From CAZLMW01 sp964560875 (GTDB taxonomy: Bacteria > Myxococcota_A > UBA9042), in contig CAZLMW010000087.1 in the NCBI GenBank assembly GCA_964560875.1, positions 1-35,048 on the forward strand: a stretch of 35,048 nt of DNA, in the 5' to 3' direction. The position numbers and the translations under genes are program-made. The notes under the pieces were generated by a model. It ran no database searches and was not told the origin of the DNA. It was given only the letters and a program-made list of their open reading frames with translations. Shown here one piece after another: positions 1-6,769 of the stretch. Each line of letters begins with the position of its first letter. Positions within the stretch are counted from its first letter, which is position 1.

Positions 1-96
1 CACTGTAGCGGTCGGATTGACGTCGAGCCGTGCGTGAAGTAACGATAGACCACCCAGTCGAACCGGCTGGTACAAGCTCTTCGCTGGAGCGTCCTC

Positions 97-789
97 GTGC
101 CCAGACCACGATTCGACACACTTGAGCCACACCGCCGGCGCGGGATCCTGGAGGGTGCCGCAGCAGCCTTCGCACATGGCGGGCTGCACGGGGCGTCCCT
201 GAATCAGATCCTGTCGGCTACGGGAGTCAGCAAGGGGGTGTTCTACTACTACTTCGACGACAAGATGGATCTGTACGGAACGGTGGTTGAAGACGCGATC
301 CGGCGCTTCGAGGCGGTCTTCGCAAAGCACCCTGCCGCTGAGGACCTGTCCGCTGCCGACTATTGGGAGTGCCTCGAGGCCAGTTACAGGGACCTGTTCG
401 CCTTTTCGGAAGAGAATGCGGCCGTGGTCGGGCTGGTGAAGACCTTGCCCGACCTGACTCCAGGAGAAGTCGCGCGCCTGGGCGTCGACCTGCGCTGTCT
501 GAGTTGGTTGGAGCGCTACCTTCAGCGAGGTCAGGCGCTCGGTGTCATTCGCGACGACTTGCCGATGGATGTGCTGACCGGGCTTGCGTCGGCGGTGGAT
601 TCCGCGATGGGTCAGTGGCTCTTTGGGGACCCGGGGCCCGATCTCGATGCGTTGGTGCAAGGAGCTTCGAAAGTCGTCGGAATGCATCGAAGAGTGCTCG
701 GCGCCGATGTTCGATTCTCAGAAGACCGGGCGGCACGGCCTGTGCGTGATGAGAAGGGCGGGCTACAGGAGAGATGTGGAAATGAGTGA
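97..789 (+). CDS. TetR/AcrR-family transcriptional regulator
   Basis: The product is 230 aa. Residues about 12-58 match the TetR helix-turn-helix domain: ILEGAAAAFAHGGLHGAS followed by the recognition-helix region ATGVSKGVFYYYFDDK. The C-terminal part is a helical ligand-binding domain whose ligand cannot be inferred. The start is GTG at 97, placing the HTH domain at the usual distance from the N-terminus; no strong Shine-Dalgarno is visible. Its last 8 bp overlap the start of the damaged methyltransferase gene at 782, so the two were probably co-transcribed and the methyltransferase, or its substrate, may have been part of the regulated pathway (inference). The 96 bp upstream contain no operator that I recognise. 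The family call is firm; the regulated target is unknown. Confidence 0.9.
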   Translation: MPRPRFDTLEPHRRRGILEGAAAAFAHGGLHGASLNQILSATGVSKGVFYYYFDDKMDLYGTVVEDAIRRFEAVFAKHPAAEDLSAADYWECLEASYRDLFAFSEENAAVVGLVKTLPDLTPGEVARLGVDLRCLSWLERYLQRGQALGVIRDDLPMDVLTGLASAVDSAMGQWLFGDPGPDLDALVQGASKVVGMHRRVLGADVRFSEDRAARPVRDEKGGLQERCGNE

Positions 790-1115
790 CCCGCAAGAGT
801 TCTGGAACGCTTCGGCGGGCAACTACGACAGGACCGAGGAACGGTTCGAGTACATCCACCAAAGGAGCAGGGAGCGCGCAAGGAGACATCTCAGCCTGGA
901 CGATGTGGTGCTCGACTATGGGTCGCATGCAGCTTCTGCTTGTACGAGCTCTCTGCGTGATCAGAGTAATCCCGATTCCGATCCGCAGCGTCGGCCATGC
1001 CGATCTGGACGACCTACTGGCCCAGAGCGGCGGTTTCGAGACCGTGGATGCCGAGACGATCTTCAAGGGCATCTCCAGCTACTTCCTGGTAGGCAAGAAG
1101 CTTCTCCCGAGGTAG
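782..1115 (+). pseudogene. Class I SAM-dependent methyltransferase, internally deleted remnant
   Basis: The frame from ATG 782 encodes a typical methyltransferase N-terminus (FWNASAGNYDRTEERFEYIH) and runs into the SAM-binding motif I as VVLDYG at 905-922. There the expected glycine-rich continuation is missing and the sequence turns into unrelated residues. From about 963 the +1 frame encodes a typical C-terminal end (HADLDDLLAQSGGFETVD, then IFKGISSYFLVGKK) with a stop at 1113-1115. About 100 residues of Rossmann fold between the two pieces are absent, and the pieces are in different frames, so no functional enzyme can be made. It overlaps the TetR gene by 8 bp. The simplest reading is one internal deletion; an assembly error is the alternative. 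Confidence 0.75.
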
Positions 1116-1142
1116 ACGAGGCGCGCTGCAATCGGTCCTTTC

Positions 1143-1222
1143 GCCGCCTCGCGGCTCTGACATACAGCCCACCGGACCCTGGGGCTGTCGCCCCAGGCTA
1201 CTGCCCGGCGCCGCTCCGCGGC
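1143..1222. repeat. REP-like element with three hairpins
   Basis: Three perfect hairpins stand in a row. The first is GCCGC / CTC / GCGGC at 1143-1155. The second is CCTGGGGC (1178-1185), loop TGTC, GCCCCAGG (1190-1197). The third is GCCGC / TCC / GCGGC at 1210-1222. The outer two share the same stem and both are followed by TC. This layout resembles repetitive extragenic palindromes mobilised by RAYT transposases; no such transposase lies in the window. It follows the stop of the broken methyltransferase gene and could also end transcription. The family assignment is from memory of similar intergenic sequences. Confidence 0.55.
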
Positions 1223-1357
1223 TCAACAACCCGCGAAACCAACGCAAATACCTGTTCTAACGTCGGAACAAGCCAGGTGGTGCCGTCCCAAAAAGACCCG
1301 CTACGAATCCAAAAAAAGAACCCACAAAAACAGGCGGTTGGGGTAAACGGAGAGAGG

Positions 1358-1487
1358 GGTTCCAAAGGGGAGAGAACCGATCAGGGGAAGGCAGTCTGTC
1401 CTCGAACGAGATCCAAATCCCAGCAGCCACAACCGGTCGGCAAATCAAAAAATGCCTTCCCCTGTTGGGTTCTTTCCCCTTTGATCC
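1358..1487. other. Long imperfect inverted repeat, about 35-bp stem and 59-nt loop
   Basis: The left arm (1358-1393) pairs with the right arm (1453-1487) over about 35 positions with some four mismatches and one bulge. The inner part CAGGGGAAGGCA / TGCCTTCCCCTG is perfect over 12 bp, and CAAAGGGGA pairs with TCCCCTTTG. The loop of 59 nt holds a weaker TCCTCG / CGAGA hairpin. No reading frame here looks coding. It may be a structured RNA, a MITE-like element or a strong terminator; the sequence does not decide between them. Confidence 0.5.
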
Positions 1488-1553
1488 GAGGCCCCGTCTG
1501 CCAAGACGATCCCCAAAGAAGATTAAACAGAGAGCAATTTCAAAAGAGGAGAA

Positions 1554-1820
1554 GCCGCCGCGCAGCGGAGAGTAGTTTTCAAGAGCCGCCGCGCAGCGGA
1601 GAGTAGTTTTCAAGAGCCGCCGCGCAGCGGAAAGTAGTNNNNNNNNNNNNNNNNNNNNNNNNNNNNNNNNNNNNNNNNNNNNNNNNNNNNNNNNNNNNNN
1701 NNNNNNNNNNNNNNNNNNNNNNNNNNNNNNNNNNNNNNCCGCGCAGCGGAGAGTAGTTTTCAAGAGCCGCCGCGCAGCGGAAAGTAGTTTTCAAAGCCCC
1801 GCGCAGCGGAAAAAAGATTC
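1554..1820. repeat. 31-bp tandem repeat array interrupted by an assembly gap
   Basis: Units of 31 bp begin with GCCGCCGCGCAGCGG and end with AGTAGTTTTCAAGA. Two complete copies and part of a third precede the gap (from 1554, 1585 and 1616), and about three copies follow it, the last ones diverging as they approach the stop codon of the NrfD-type gene. Each unit contains TTCAA, as does the stop-codon region of that gene (TCA at 1819-1821 is its TGA), and the gene's own end carries GCGCAGCG. The array therefore looks like serial duplication of the gene's 3' end. There are no unique spacers, so it is not CRISPR. Confidence 0.8.
1639..1738. other. Assembly gap (100 N)
   Basis: Exactly 100 N lie inside the 31-bp tandem array, with repeat units directly on both sides. 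A round 100 is a common placeholder for unknown length, so the true number of repeat copies is unknown. Confidence 0.95.
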
Positions 1821-3042
1821 AAATCCCAGGCGCAGCGTCGGGGTGCCGCAACTCCCCGGTCTGAATCGCCAATGCCACTTTCGCCATCATGGTGAACAGC
1901 GCCGCTCCAAGCGCCCAGATCCCAAGAGAAACAAAGAACTCCACCACCGAAGGTGCGTACTCCACCAAATCCCCCGCCGGGGACGGCAAAAACCCAGGCA
2001 CCACCAGCCCCATGCCCTTCTCGATCCAGATGCCGACGATGCACAGCACACAGGCCGTGAGCAGCACCGCCTTGTTCTGCCGCCAGCGCGGGTGCAGGAA
2101 GATCACGAGCGCGATGACGCCCATGATGAGGCCGGCCCAGATGTACGGGACCAGCATCCCGTGGTGGCCGATGCCGAAAAACAGGTAGTCGGCGCTCAGC
2201 GAGTGCGTCGCGTCGGTGTAGAACTCCTTGAAGAGCTCACAGAACAGCAGAAAGAAGTTGAGCGGCAGCATGAACGACACGATCTGGCGCAGCAGTTTGA
2301 TGACCGACGACTTCACGGCCATCTTGCTGTACTTGTCGACGGCGAGCAGCACGATGATGAGCAGGGCGGGACCGGCGGCGAAGGCGCTGACCAGGAAGCG
2401 CGGGGCCAAGATGGCCGTGTTCCAAAACGGTCGCCCACCGAGGCCGCAGTAGAGAAACGCCGTGACGGTGTGAATGCTGACGGCCCAGCCGATCGACAGG
2501 AAGACGAACGGCTTGTAGACGTCGCCCTTGGCCGACTTGCCGAGGTATCGGCGGTAGAGCAAGTAGCCGGGGATGTGCAGGTTCAGCAGCAGGTAGCCGT
2601 TGAGCACGATGACGTCCCACGCCAGGATCGAGCTGGGGAAGTTGAGCTTTCCAAACCCGGGAAGCATGTGCAGCGCGCGCTCGGGCCGGCCAATGTCCAC
2701 GCCGACGAACAGCAGGCACATGATGATCGCGCTGACCGCCATCAGCTCGCCGAGCAGCACGACCTCTTTGACGTCCTCGCGATGGAACACGTAGGTCGGG
2801 ACCACCAGCAGCACCGCCGCCGCCGCGACACCGACGAGGAAGGTGAAGTTGGCGATGTAGGCGCCCCAGCTGACCTGGTCGCTCATGTTCGTGACCGCGA
2901 GCCCGTATTGCAGCTGGGTGCTGTACGCGAACACGCCTGCCGCAACGAGCACCGCGCAGGCGCCGAGCCACGCGTAGTAGATCTTCGGGCCAACGACCGC
3001 GCTGCGGATCATCGCCATCCAGTATCGCAGGTAGGTGGTCAT
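1819..3042 (-). CDS. NrfD/PsrC-type quinone-interacting membrane subunit
   Basis: The 407-aa product has roughly ten hydrophobic segments and the character of the NrfD/polysulfide reductase membrane family. It includes the N-terminal FTFLVGVAAAAVLL helix, VGVDIGRPERALHML, and SILAWDVIVLNGYLLLN. Such subunits exchange electrons with menaquinol or ubiquinol in the cytoplasmic membrane and pass them to a partner Fe-S subunit, here the gene just upstream. It is the last of four co-directional genes (octaheme, tetraheme, Fe-S, NrfD), separated from the Fe-S gene by a 17-bp tandem array. The Shine-Dalgarno is weak. Related complexes are Nrf, Qrc, alternative complex III and the Cbc complexes of Geobacter. 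The direction of electron flow cannot be told from sequence. Confidence 0.9.
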   Translation of the reverse strand: MTTYLRYWMAMIRSAVVGPKIYYAWLGACAVLVAAGVFAYSTQLQYGLAVTNMSDQVSWGAYIANFTFLVGVAAAAVLLVVPTYVFHREDVKEVVLLGELMAVSAIIMCLLFVGVDIGRPERALHMLPGFGKLNFPSSILAWDVIVLNGYLLLNLHIPGYLLYRRYLGKSAKGDVYKPFVFLSIGWAVSIHTVTAFLYCGLGGRPFWNTAILAPRFLVSAFAAGPALLIIVLLAVDKYSKMAVKSSVIKLLRQIVSFMLPLNFFLLFCELFKEFYTDATHSLSADYLFFGIGHHGMLVPYIWAGLIMGVIALVIFLHPRWRQNKAVLLTACVLCIVGIWIEKGMGLVVPGFLPSPAGDLVEYAPSVVEFFVSLGIWALGAALFTMMAKVALAIQTGELRHPDAAPGI

Positions 3043-3091
3043 CAGGTTCAGCTCGGTTCGGTGTTGAGTCGGCTTTGTGCGCCGATCGCGT

Positions 3092-3177
3092 GGCCGTGAT
3101 TCAGTCGAGGCCGTGATTCAGTCGAGGCCGTGATTCAGTCGAGGCCGTGATTTCAGTCGAGGCAGTGATTCAGTCAA
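3092..3177. repeat. 17-bp tandem repeat array at the 3' end of the Fe-S gene
   Basis: Five consecutive units start at 3092, 3109, 3126, 3143 and 3161. The first three are identical (GGCCGTGATTCAGTCGA), the fourth has one extra T and the fifth is variant. The fifth overlaps the stop codon and last codons of the Fe-S protein gene, whose TGA is the TCA at 3170-3172. Each unit therefore repeats the stop-codon neighbourhood of the gene. Confidence 0.9.
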
Positions 3178-4186
3178 AGTAGTAGTAGATGTTTGGCAGC
3201 GTGTTCAGCTCCTCTTTGAGCACGAACACGCGCTTGGTCTTGATGATCTTGGCGACCTCGCTGTCCGGATCGGCGATGTTGCCGAACTTGCGGGCGCCGG
3301 TCGGGCAGGCTTCTGCGCAGGCTGGATAGGCACCTTTGCGGGTGCGGTGCAGGCAGAAGTGGCACTTCTCGACGACGCCGCGCGGACGAACGCGGTTGCT
3401 CAGGTAGCCCTGGTTGGCGTTGAGCTCGTGGCGCGGAATCTCGGGCTTGGTGAAGTTGAACCGACGCGCCTCGTACGGGCACGCGGCCATGCAGTAGCGA
3501 CAGCCGATGCACCAGTCGTAGTCGATGACGACGATGCCGTCGGTCTCCTTCCAGGTGGCGCCGACCGGACACACAGAGACGCAGGGCGGGTTGTCGCACT
3601 GGTTGCACTGCATCGGCAGGTAGAACTTGTCCTTTCGCGGGACATCGCCCTCGTAATACTGGTCGCCCGTCTCGAGGTTGAGCGAGCCGCGATCCATCTG
3701 CACGACCTTGATGTACTGGATCGCCGGGTTGCGGCCCTGGTTGTTCTCGGCCACGCAGGCGTGCACGCAAGCGCGGTTGCCGTTGCACACCGACAGGGAG
3801 ATGGCGAAGGCGAAATGCACACCGGGAACCGGCGCCGGGTCGTCGATCGTGACGTCGGTGCGATAGCGGGCCTCGGCGACCTTCTCGAGCCGCGCGAAGA
3901 CCTTCTTCTTGTCCTCGGGCGTCATCTCCTTGTAGTGCTTCTGGAAGAACGATTCCCAGGTCGAGCCGTCCGAACAACCCGTCGTCGTCGCGGCTGCCGT
4001 CACGGCGCCGGCGCTGATGGTCTTGGCGATGTTGGAGAGAAAGGCGCGCCTGCTCGTCGACGGTGTCTGTCCCTGGAGCGCTTCACCAGCTTCCCGGGCC
4101 TGGGTTGCATCGGTGCTGCGCTGCCCACCGCCGACGAGCAGGTCGCGGACATCCAGCAAGCTAGGTCGGTCCCTGCGGTTTTTCAT
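3170..4186 (-). CDS. Tat-exported Fe-S subunit (DmsB/NrfC/QrcC type) of the NrfD complex
   Basis: The 338-aa protein starts with a Tat-type signal: SRRAFL at 45-50, a hydrophobic stretch and a possible lipobox ending at Cys71, so it should act on the outer face of the membrane. Four Cys clusters follow: CNGNRACVHAC (134-144), CNQCDNPPCVSVCP (194-207), CIGCRYCMAACP (226-237) and a split one with CHFC (275-278) and CAEACP (290-295). In the first, the usual second cysteine is Asn137, leaving three ligands, so a [3Fe-4S] cluster or a lost cluster is likely. The protein should wire the cytochromes to the NrfD-type subunit. Its ATG at 4186 overlaps the stop of the tetraheme gene by 4 bp (ATGA), showing translational coupling. 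Confidence 0.92.
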   Translation of the reverse strand: MKNRRDRPSLLDVRDLLVGGGQRSTDATQAREAGEALQGQTPSTSRRAFLSNIAKTISAGAVTAAATTTGCSDGSTWESFFQKHYKEMTPEDKKKVFARLEKVAEARYRTDVTIDDPAPVPGVHFAFAISLSVCNGNRACVHACVAENNQGRNPAIQYIKVVQMDRGSLNLETGDQYYEGDVPRKDKFYLPMQCNQCDNPPCVSVCPVGATWKETDGIVVIDYDWCIGCRYCMAACPYEARRFNFTKPEIPRHELNANQGYLSNRVRPRGVVEKCHFCLHRTRKGAYPACAEACPTGARKFGNIADPDSEVAKIIKTKRVFVLKEELNTLPNIYYYFD

Positions 4187-4794
4187 CCGTGATCACCTTT
4201 GCGGATGCCACCCTTTGGAAACGGTGGGCCCTTCATCGCCTTGACGGGCGCGAATCCGGGCGTGTGGGGGTGGTGGCAATCGGTGCAGTTGAAGCGGTAT
4301 CGCGTGTTCAACCAGCTGCCGACATGTTTGCCGTGCGCGCCGATCTCCCAGTCGCGAACCTTCTCGCCGTGGCATTGACCGCAGAGCCGGTTGCTCTCGT
4401 CGAACGTGACGGTTACGCCGGTCATCAGGCGCAGGTAGTCGACGTCAGTCGGGTTGTGGCAGCCGTAGCAGTCCTTGATGCCCTCGTAGTGATCGAACTT
4501 GAGGTCCTTGTGCTTGCCCCGCAGGGCGGCAGGCCCATCGGTGGTCATCGGCGCGCGACTATTGGCCGACGGTAGCGTTGGCTTGACCTTGTCGTGGCAC
4601 TCCATGCACGGAAACGAGCGGATCTTGCCGGAGCGCTTGCTGATCATGACCTTGGCGGTCTTGACCTTCACACCGGCCACGCGCTGCTCACCCTTGCTGG
4701 CGACGCTGCGACCGCCTGGGCAGCCCGCGAGCGTCACCGCGGCCATCGTTACGAGCAGGGCGCGGATCATCGAAGTTGCGGTCGGGCGGGCCAT
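4183..4794 (-). CDS. Tetraheme c-type cytochrome lipoprotein
   Basis: The 203-aa protein has a lipoprotein signal with lipobox LAGC (Cys25). It carries four CXXCH heme-binding motifs: CMECH near 63, CYGCH near 109, CGQCH near 138 and CTDCH near 170. Extra histidines are spread along the chain (KFDHYEG, GAHGKHVG, HHPHTPG) and could be axial ligands. It is probably anchored to a membrane as the electron carrier between the octaheme enzyme and the Fe-S/NrfD module, a role like that of NrfB (inference from operon order). A second possible start is Met9, which still leaves a full signal peptide. Its 3' end overlaps the Fe-S gene by 4 bp. Confidence 0.9.
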   Translation of the reverse strand: MARPTATSMIRALLVTMAAVTLAGCPGGRSVASKGEQRVAGVKVKTAKVMISKRSGKIRSFPCMECHDKVKPTLPSANSRAPMTTDGPAALRGKHKDLKFDHYEGIKDCYGCHNPTDVDYLRLMTGVTVTFDESNRLCGQCHGEKVRDWEIGAHGKHVGSWLNTRYRFNCTDCHHPHTPGFAPVKAMKGPPFPKGGIRKGDHG

Positions 4795-4875
4795 CGTGCG
4801 TACCTGGGTACGTGGCGAGAAATCAGTGGCGTCAGAGTCGGTGAAGACACGTCCTCCGGTCGGTGCTCCAGGCTG

Positions 4876-6450
4876 TTACTTCGCGTAGCGGGCCTTGAAC
4901 TCCTTGGCGCGCTTGGCGCGGGCTTCTGCCTCCGCCTTGGGCAGCTTGCCGAGGTACCAGCGGTGCTGTTCGGAGGTGAGCATCTCTTCGATGCCCTTCT
5001 TGAGCGCCTCGCCGGCGGCCTTCTTCTTGGGATCCTTGGAGTCGAGGCCCTTCTTGGCTACCTTGCGCAGCTCGGGCAGGAACTTGACGTACCAGTGCTT
5101 GGCGATCTCGTAGGTGCCGTGCCAGTGCGTGTAGTCGGGGCCCTGCATCGACGCGGCGTGGCGCGCGCGGCGACCTTCGTGGTGCCACAACTCAAACCAG
5201 ATGAAGTCGAGCTTGTTGGAGAACTTGACCGGGCTCAGCAGCGGCTTGGCGAGCTTCATCAGCTTCAGGCCGGGGTCGGCGAACTTGACGTGGTACTCGT
5301 TGATGAGCGCGTCGTACTGCGTGTAGAAGCTGTCGATGTAGGTCTGAGCGTGGCAAGCCAGGCAGACATCTTCCATGTTCTTGCGGCGTTGCTGCCACTT
5401 CACCTTCGCGCCCGGCAGGCCCATCTTGGCGTCTGAGACCTCGGGACGGACCGACTTCGGCGGCCGGTTGTTCCACGAGATGCGCAGGCCGACATCGTGG
5501 GTCACGCCTTGCTTGCGCGTGGCCGACATATGGCAGGTCGCGCAGGTGGGCGCCGCGTTGTAGTCGTCGCCAACAACCCACTTGTCGTTGTCGATGTTCA
5601 TCTTGTGGCGGTTGGCACGGAACGCGATGCCGTGCTTGGACTCGTTGTAGATCTCGATCTGCGGATGGTCGGGGCCCATGTGGCACTTGCCGCAGTTTTC
5701 GGGGTTACGCGCCTGGGCGACGGAGAACTTGTGGCGGCTGTGGCACGCGGTGCATGAGCCGCGCGAGCCGTCGGGGTTGAGCCGGCCGATACCCGTGTTG
5801 GGCCACGTCGCGGGGTCGAGCTTGCCGTCCTCGAGCACCTTCACTTCGCTGCCGTGGCACTGCCAGCAGCCGTTGACCGCGGCGGCCGAAACGCCCTCGG
5901 GGAACCCTGCAGTCTTCAGCAGGCGCGAGCCTTCGACCACCTCGGCGAGCACGTTGTCGAGCGATCCAAGGATCTTGCCGGCCTGCGCGTGGTGGCTGTC
6001 CGTGAATTCTTTGGTCTCTTTCTCGTGGCACTTGCCGCAGTCTTTCGGCGACACGATCGTCGAAATCCGTTGGTTGTGGTGCATGAAGGCGTCTTTGTCG
6101 CCCGGGTGCGCCTGGTGGCACTCGAAGCAGCCGACCTTGGCGCGGTAGTGACGGCTGGCGCCCCACTGCTCGACGATCGCCTCGGACTCCTTGACGTGGC
6201 AGGTGATGCACTCCTTGGATTCCTTGGAGAACGCGGCTGGCAGCTGCGTCTGCGCGATCGCCTCGCCCACGAGCAGCTCGCCGAGCTTGTCTTTCTTCTT
6301 GTCTTTGGCTGCCTCTTTCTTGCCCTTGTCATCGGGCATGGCGGCTTCTCGGCAGCCGAATGTGACGGCGCACGTGAACGCAAGCAGCGCAGTAAGGATC
6401 GCAATTCGGCGCGCGGAGTTGCGCGGCAATGCGGAGCTCGAGCCGGCCAT
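4876..6450 (-). CDS. Octaheme c-type cytochrome of the hydroxylamine oxidoreductase (HAO) family
   Basis: The start at 6450 was chosen because GGAGG lies 5 nt upstream and the protein then opens with a lipoprotein signal (VTFGC, Cys33). The product is 524 aa. Eight CXXCH motifs lie near residues 81, 108, 138, 195, 233, 253, 303 and 363. The fourth, GCWQCHG, is at the position of the catalytic heme in HAO. Family stretches include SKHGIAFRANRHKMNID, KWVVGDDYNAAPTCATCH, VTHDVGLRISW and HHEGRR. Tyr440 in GPDYTHWHGTYE lies where HAO enzymes carry the tyrosine that crosslinks to the P460 heme, but I cannot align it to confirm this. The reaction may be hydroxylamine oxidation or nitrite/hydroxylamine reduction. 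The 80 bp after its stop lead to the tetraheme gene. Confidence 0.9.
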   Translation of the reverse strand: MAGSSSALPRNSARRIAILTALLAFTCAVTFGCREAAMPDDKGKKEAAKDKKKDKLGELLVGEAIAQTQLPAAFSKESKECITCHVKESEAIVEQWGASRHYRAKVGCFECHQAHPGDKDAFMHHNQRISTIVSPKDCGKCHEKETKEFTDSHHAQAGKILGSLDNVLAEVVEGSRLLKTAGFPEGVSAAAVNGCWQCHGSEVKVLEDGKLDPATWPNTGIGRLNPDGSRGSCTACHSRHKFSVAQARNPENCGKCHMGPDHPQIEIYNESKHGIAFRANRHKMNIDNDKWVVGDDYNAAPTCATCHMSATRKQGVTHDVGLRISWNNRPPKSVRPEVSDAKMGLPGAKVKWQQRRKNMEDVCLACHAQTYIDSFYTQYDALINEYHVKFADPGLKLMKLAKPLLSPVKFSNKLDFIWFELWHHEGRRARHAASMQGPDYTHWHGTYEIAKHWYVKFLPELRKVAKKGLDSKDPKKKAAGEALKKGIEEMLTSEQHRWYLGKLPKAEAEARAKRAKEFKARYAK

Positions 6451-6482
6451 GTCGGCCTCCGAAAGATAGGGCAAACGCGCGT

Positions 6483-6503
6483 GCAGCGGCCCCTCTCCGC
6501 TGC
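6483..6503. promoter_or_regulatory. Hairpin in the presumed leader of the octaheme operon
   Basis: GCAGCGG (6483-6489) and CCGCTGC (6497-6503) form a perfect 7-bp stem with a 7-nt loop, 33 bp before the start codon at 6450. Farther upstream on the minus strand, TTGAAA and TTGCAT are 17 bp apart, a weak promoter guess. Function is unknown. Confidence 0.25.
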
Positions 6504-6629
6504 TCGGCAACGGGATGCAAGGAAACAGGTGAACGGCTTTCAACGCGCAATCTTCCGCTCCTGCCGCGAAAAATTCCCCGGCCGCCTTCGACACCACGGA
6601 TTCGCCCCGCAAACGGTGGTGATTACGCC

Positions 6630-6658
6630 TTGCAAGCGCCCGATCCAGCGGCTATACA
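6630..6658 (+). promoter_or_regulatory. Sigma70-type promoter of the symporter gene
   Basis: TTGCAA (6630-6635), a 17-bp spacer and TATACA (6653-6658) form a good -35/-10 pair. Transcription would start near 6665, directly before the first PhaR-type box. Confidence 0.6.
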
Positions 6659-6667
6659 AGCGCCGTT

Positions 6668-6682
6668 TTGTGCAATGCAACA
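6668..6682. promoter_or_regulatory. Putative PhaR box 1
   Basis: TTGTGCAATGCAACA matches the TGC-N3-GCA palindrome shared by the PHA promoters of this window. It lies at about +1 of the symporter promoter, a position suited to repression. Confidence 0.55.
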
Positions 6683-6700
6683 TGATGCGTGCGAGCTGAT

Positions 6701-6715
6701 TTGTTGCGACGCACA
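6701..6715. promoter_or_regulatory. Putative PhaR box 2
   Basis: TTGTTGCGACGCACA is the same palindrome in the other orientation, 33 bp after box 1 and 54 bp before the symporter start. Two boxes here could bind PhaR cooperatively. Confidence 0.55.
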
Positions 6716-6769
6716 GGCCATCCTCAGCCGCACAGGCCTTGCTGAGACGCAGAAGAGAGGAGCGCAGCC

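Noticed and set aside
1116..1606. Plus-strand coding continuation after the broken methyltransferase
   Set aside because: The open frame runs through hairpins and repeats and has no protein character.
1554..1820. 31-bp repeats as a CRISPR array
   Set aside because: The units abut each other without unique spacers, and no cas gene is nearby.
1843..3099. Long plus-strand open frame opposite the NrfD-type gene
   Set aside because: Its translation is low-complexity Arg/His/Gln-rich and it is the antisense of a clear membrane protein gene.
4876..6612. Longer start for the octaheme cytochrome at 6612
   Set aside because: The added 54 residues have no family resemblance and would hide the lipoprotein signal; GGAGG stands before 6450.
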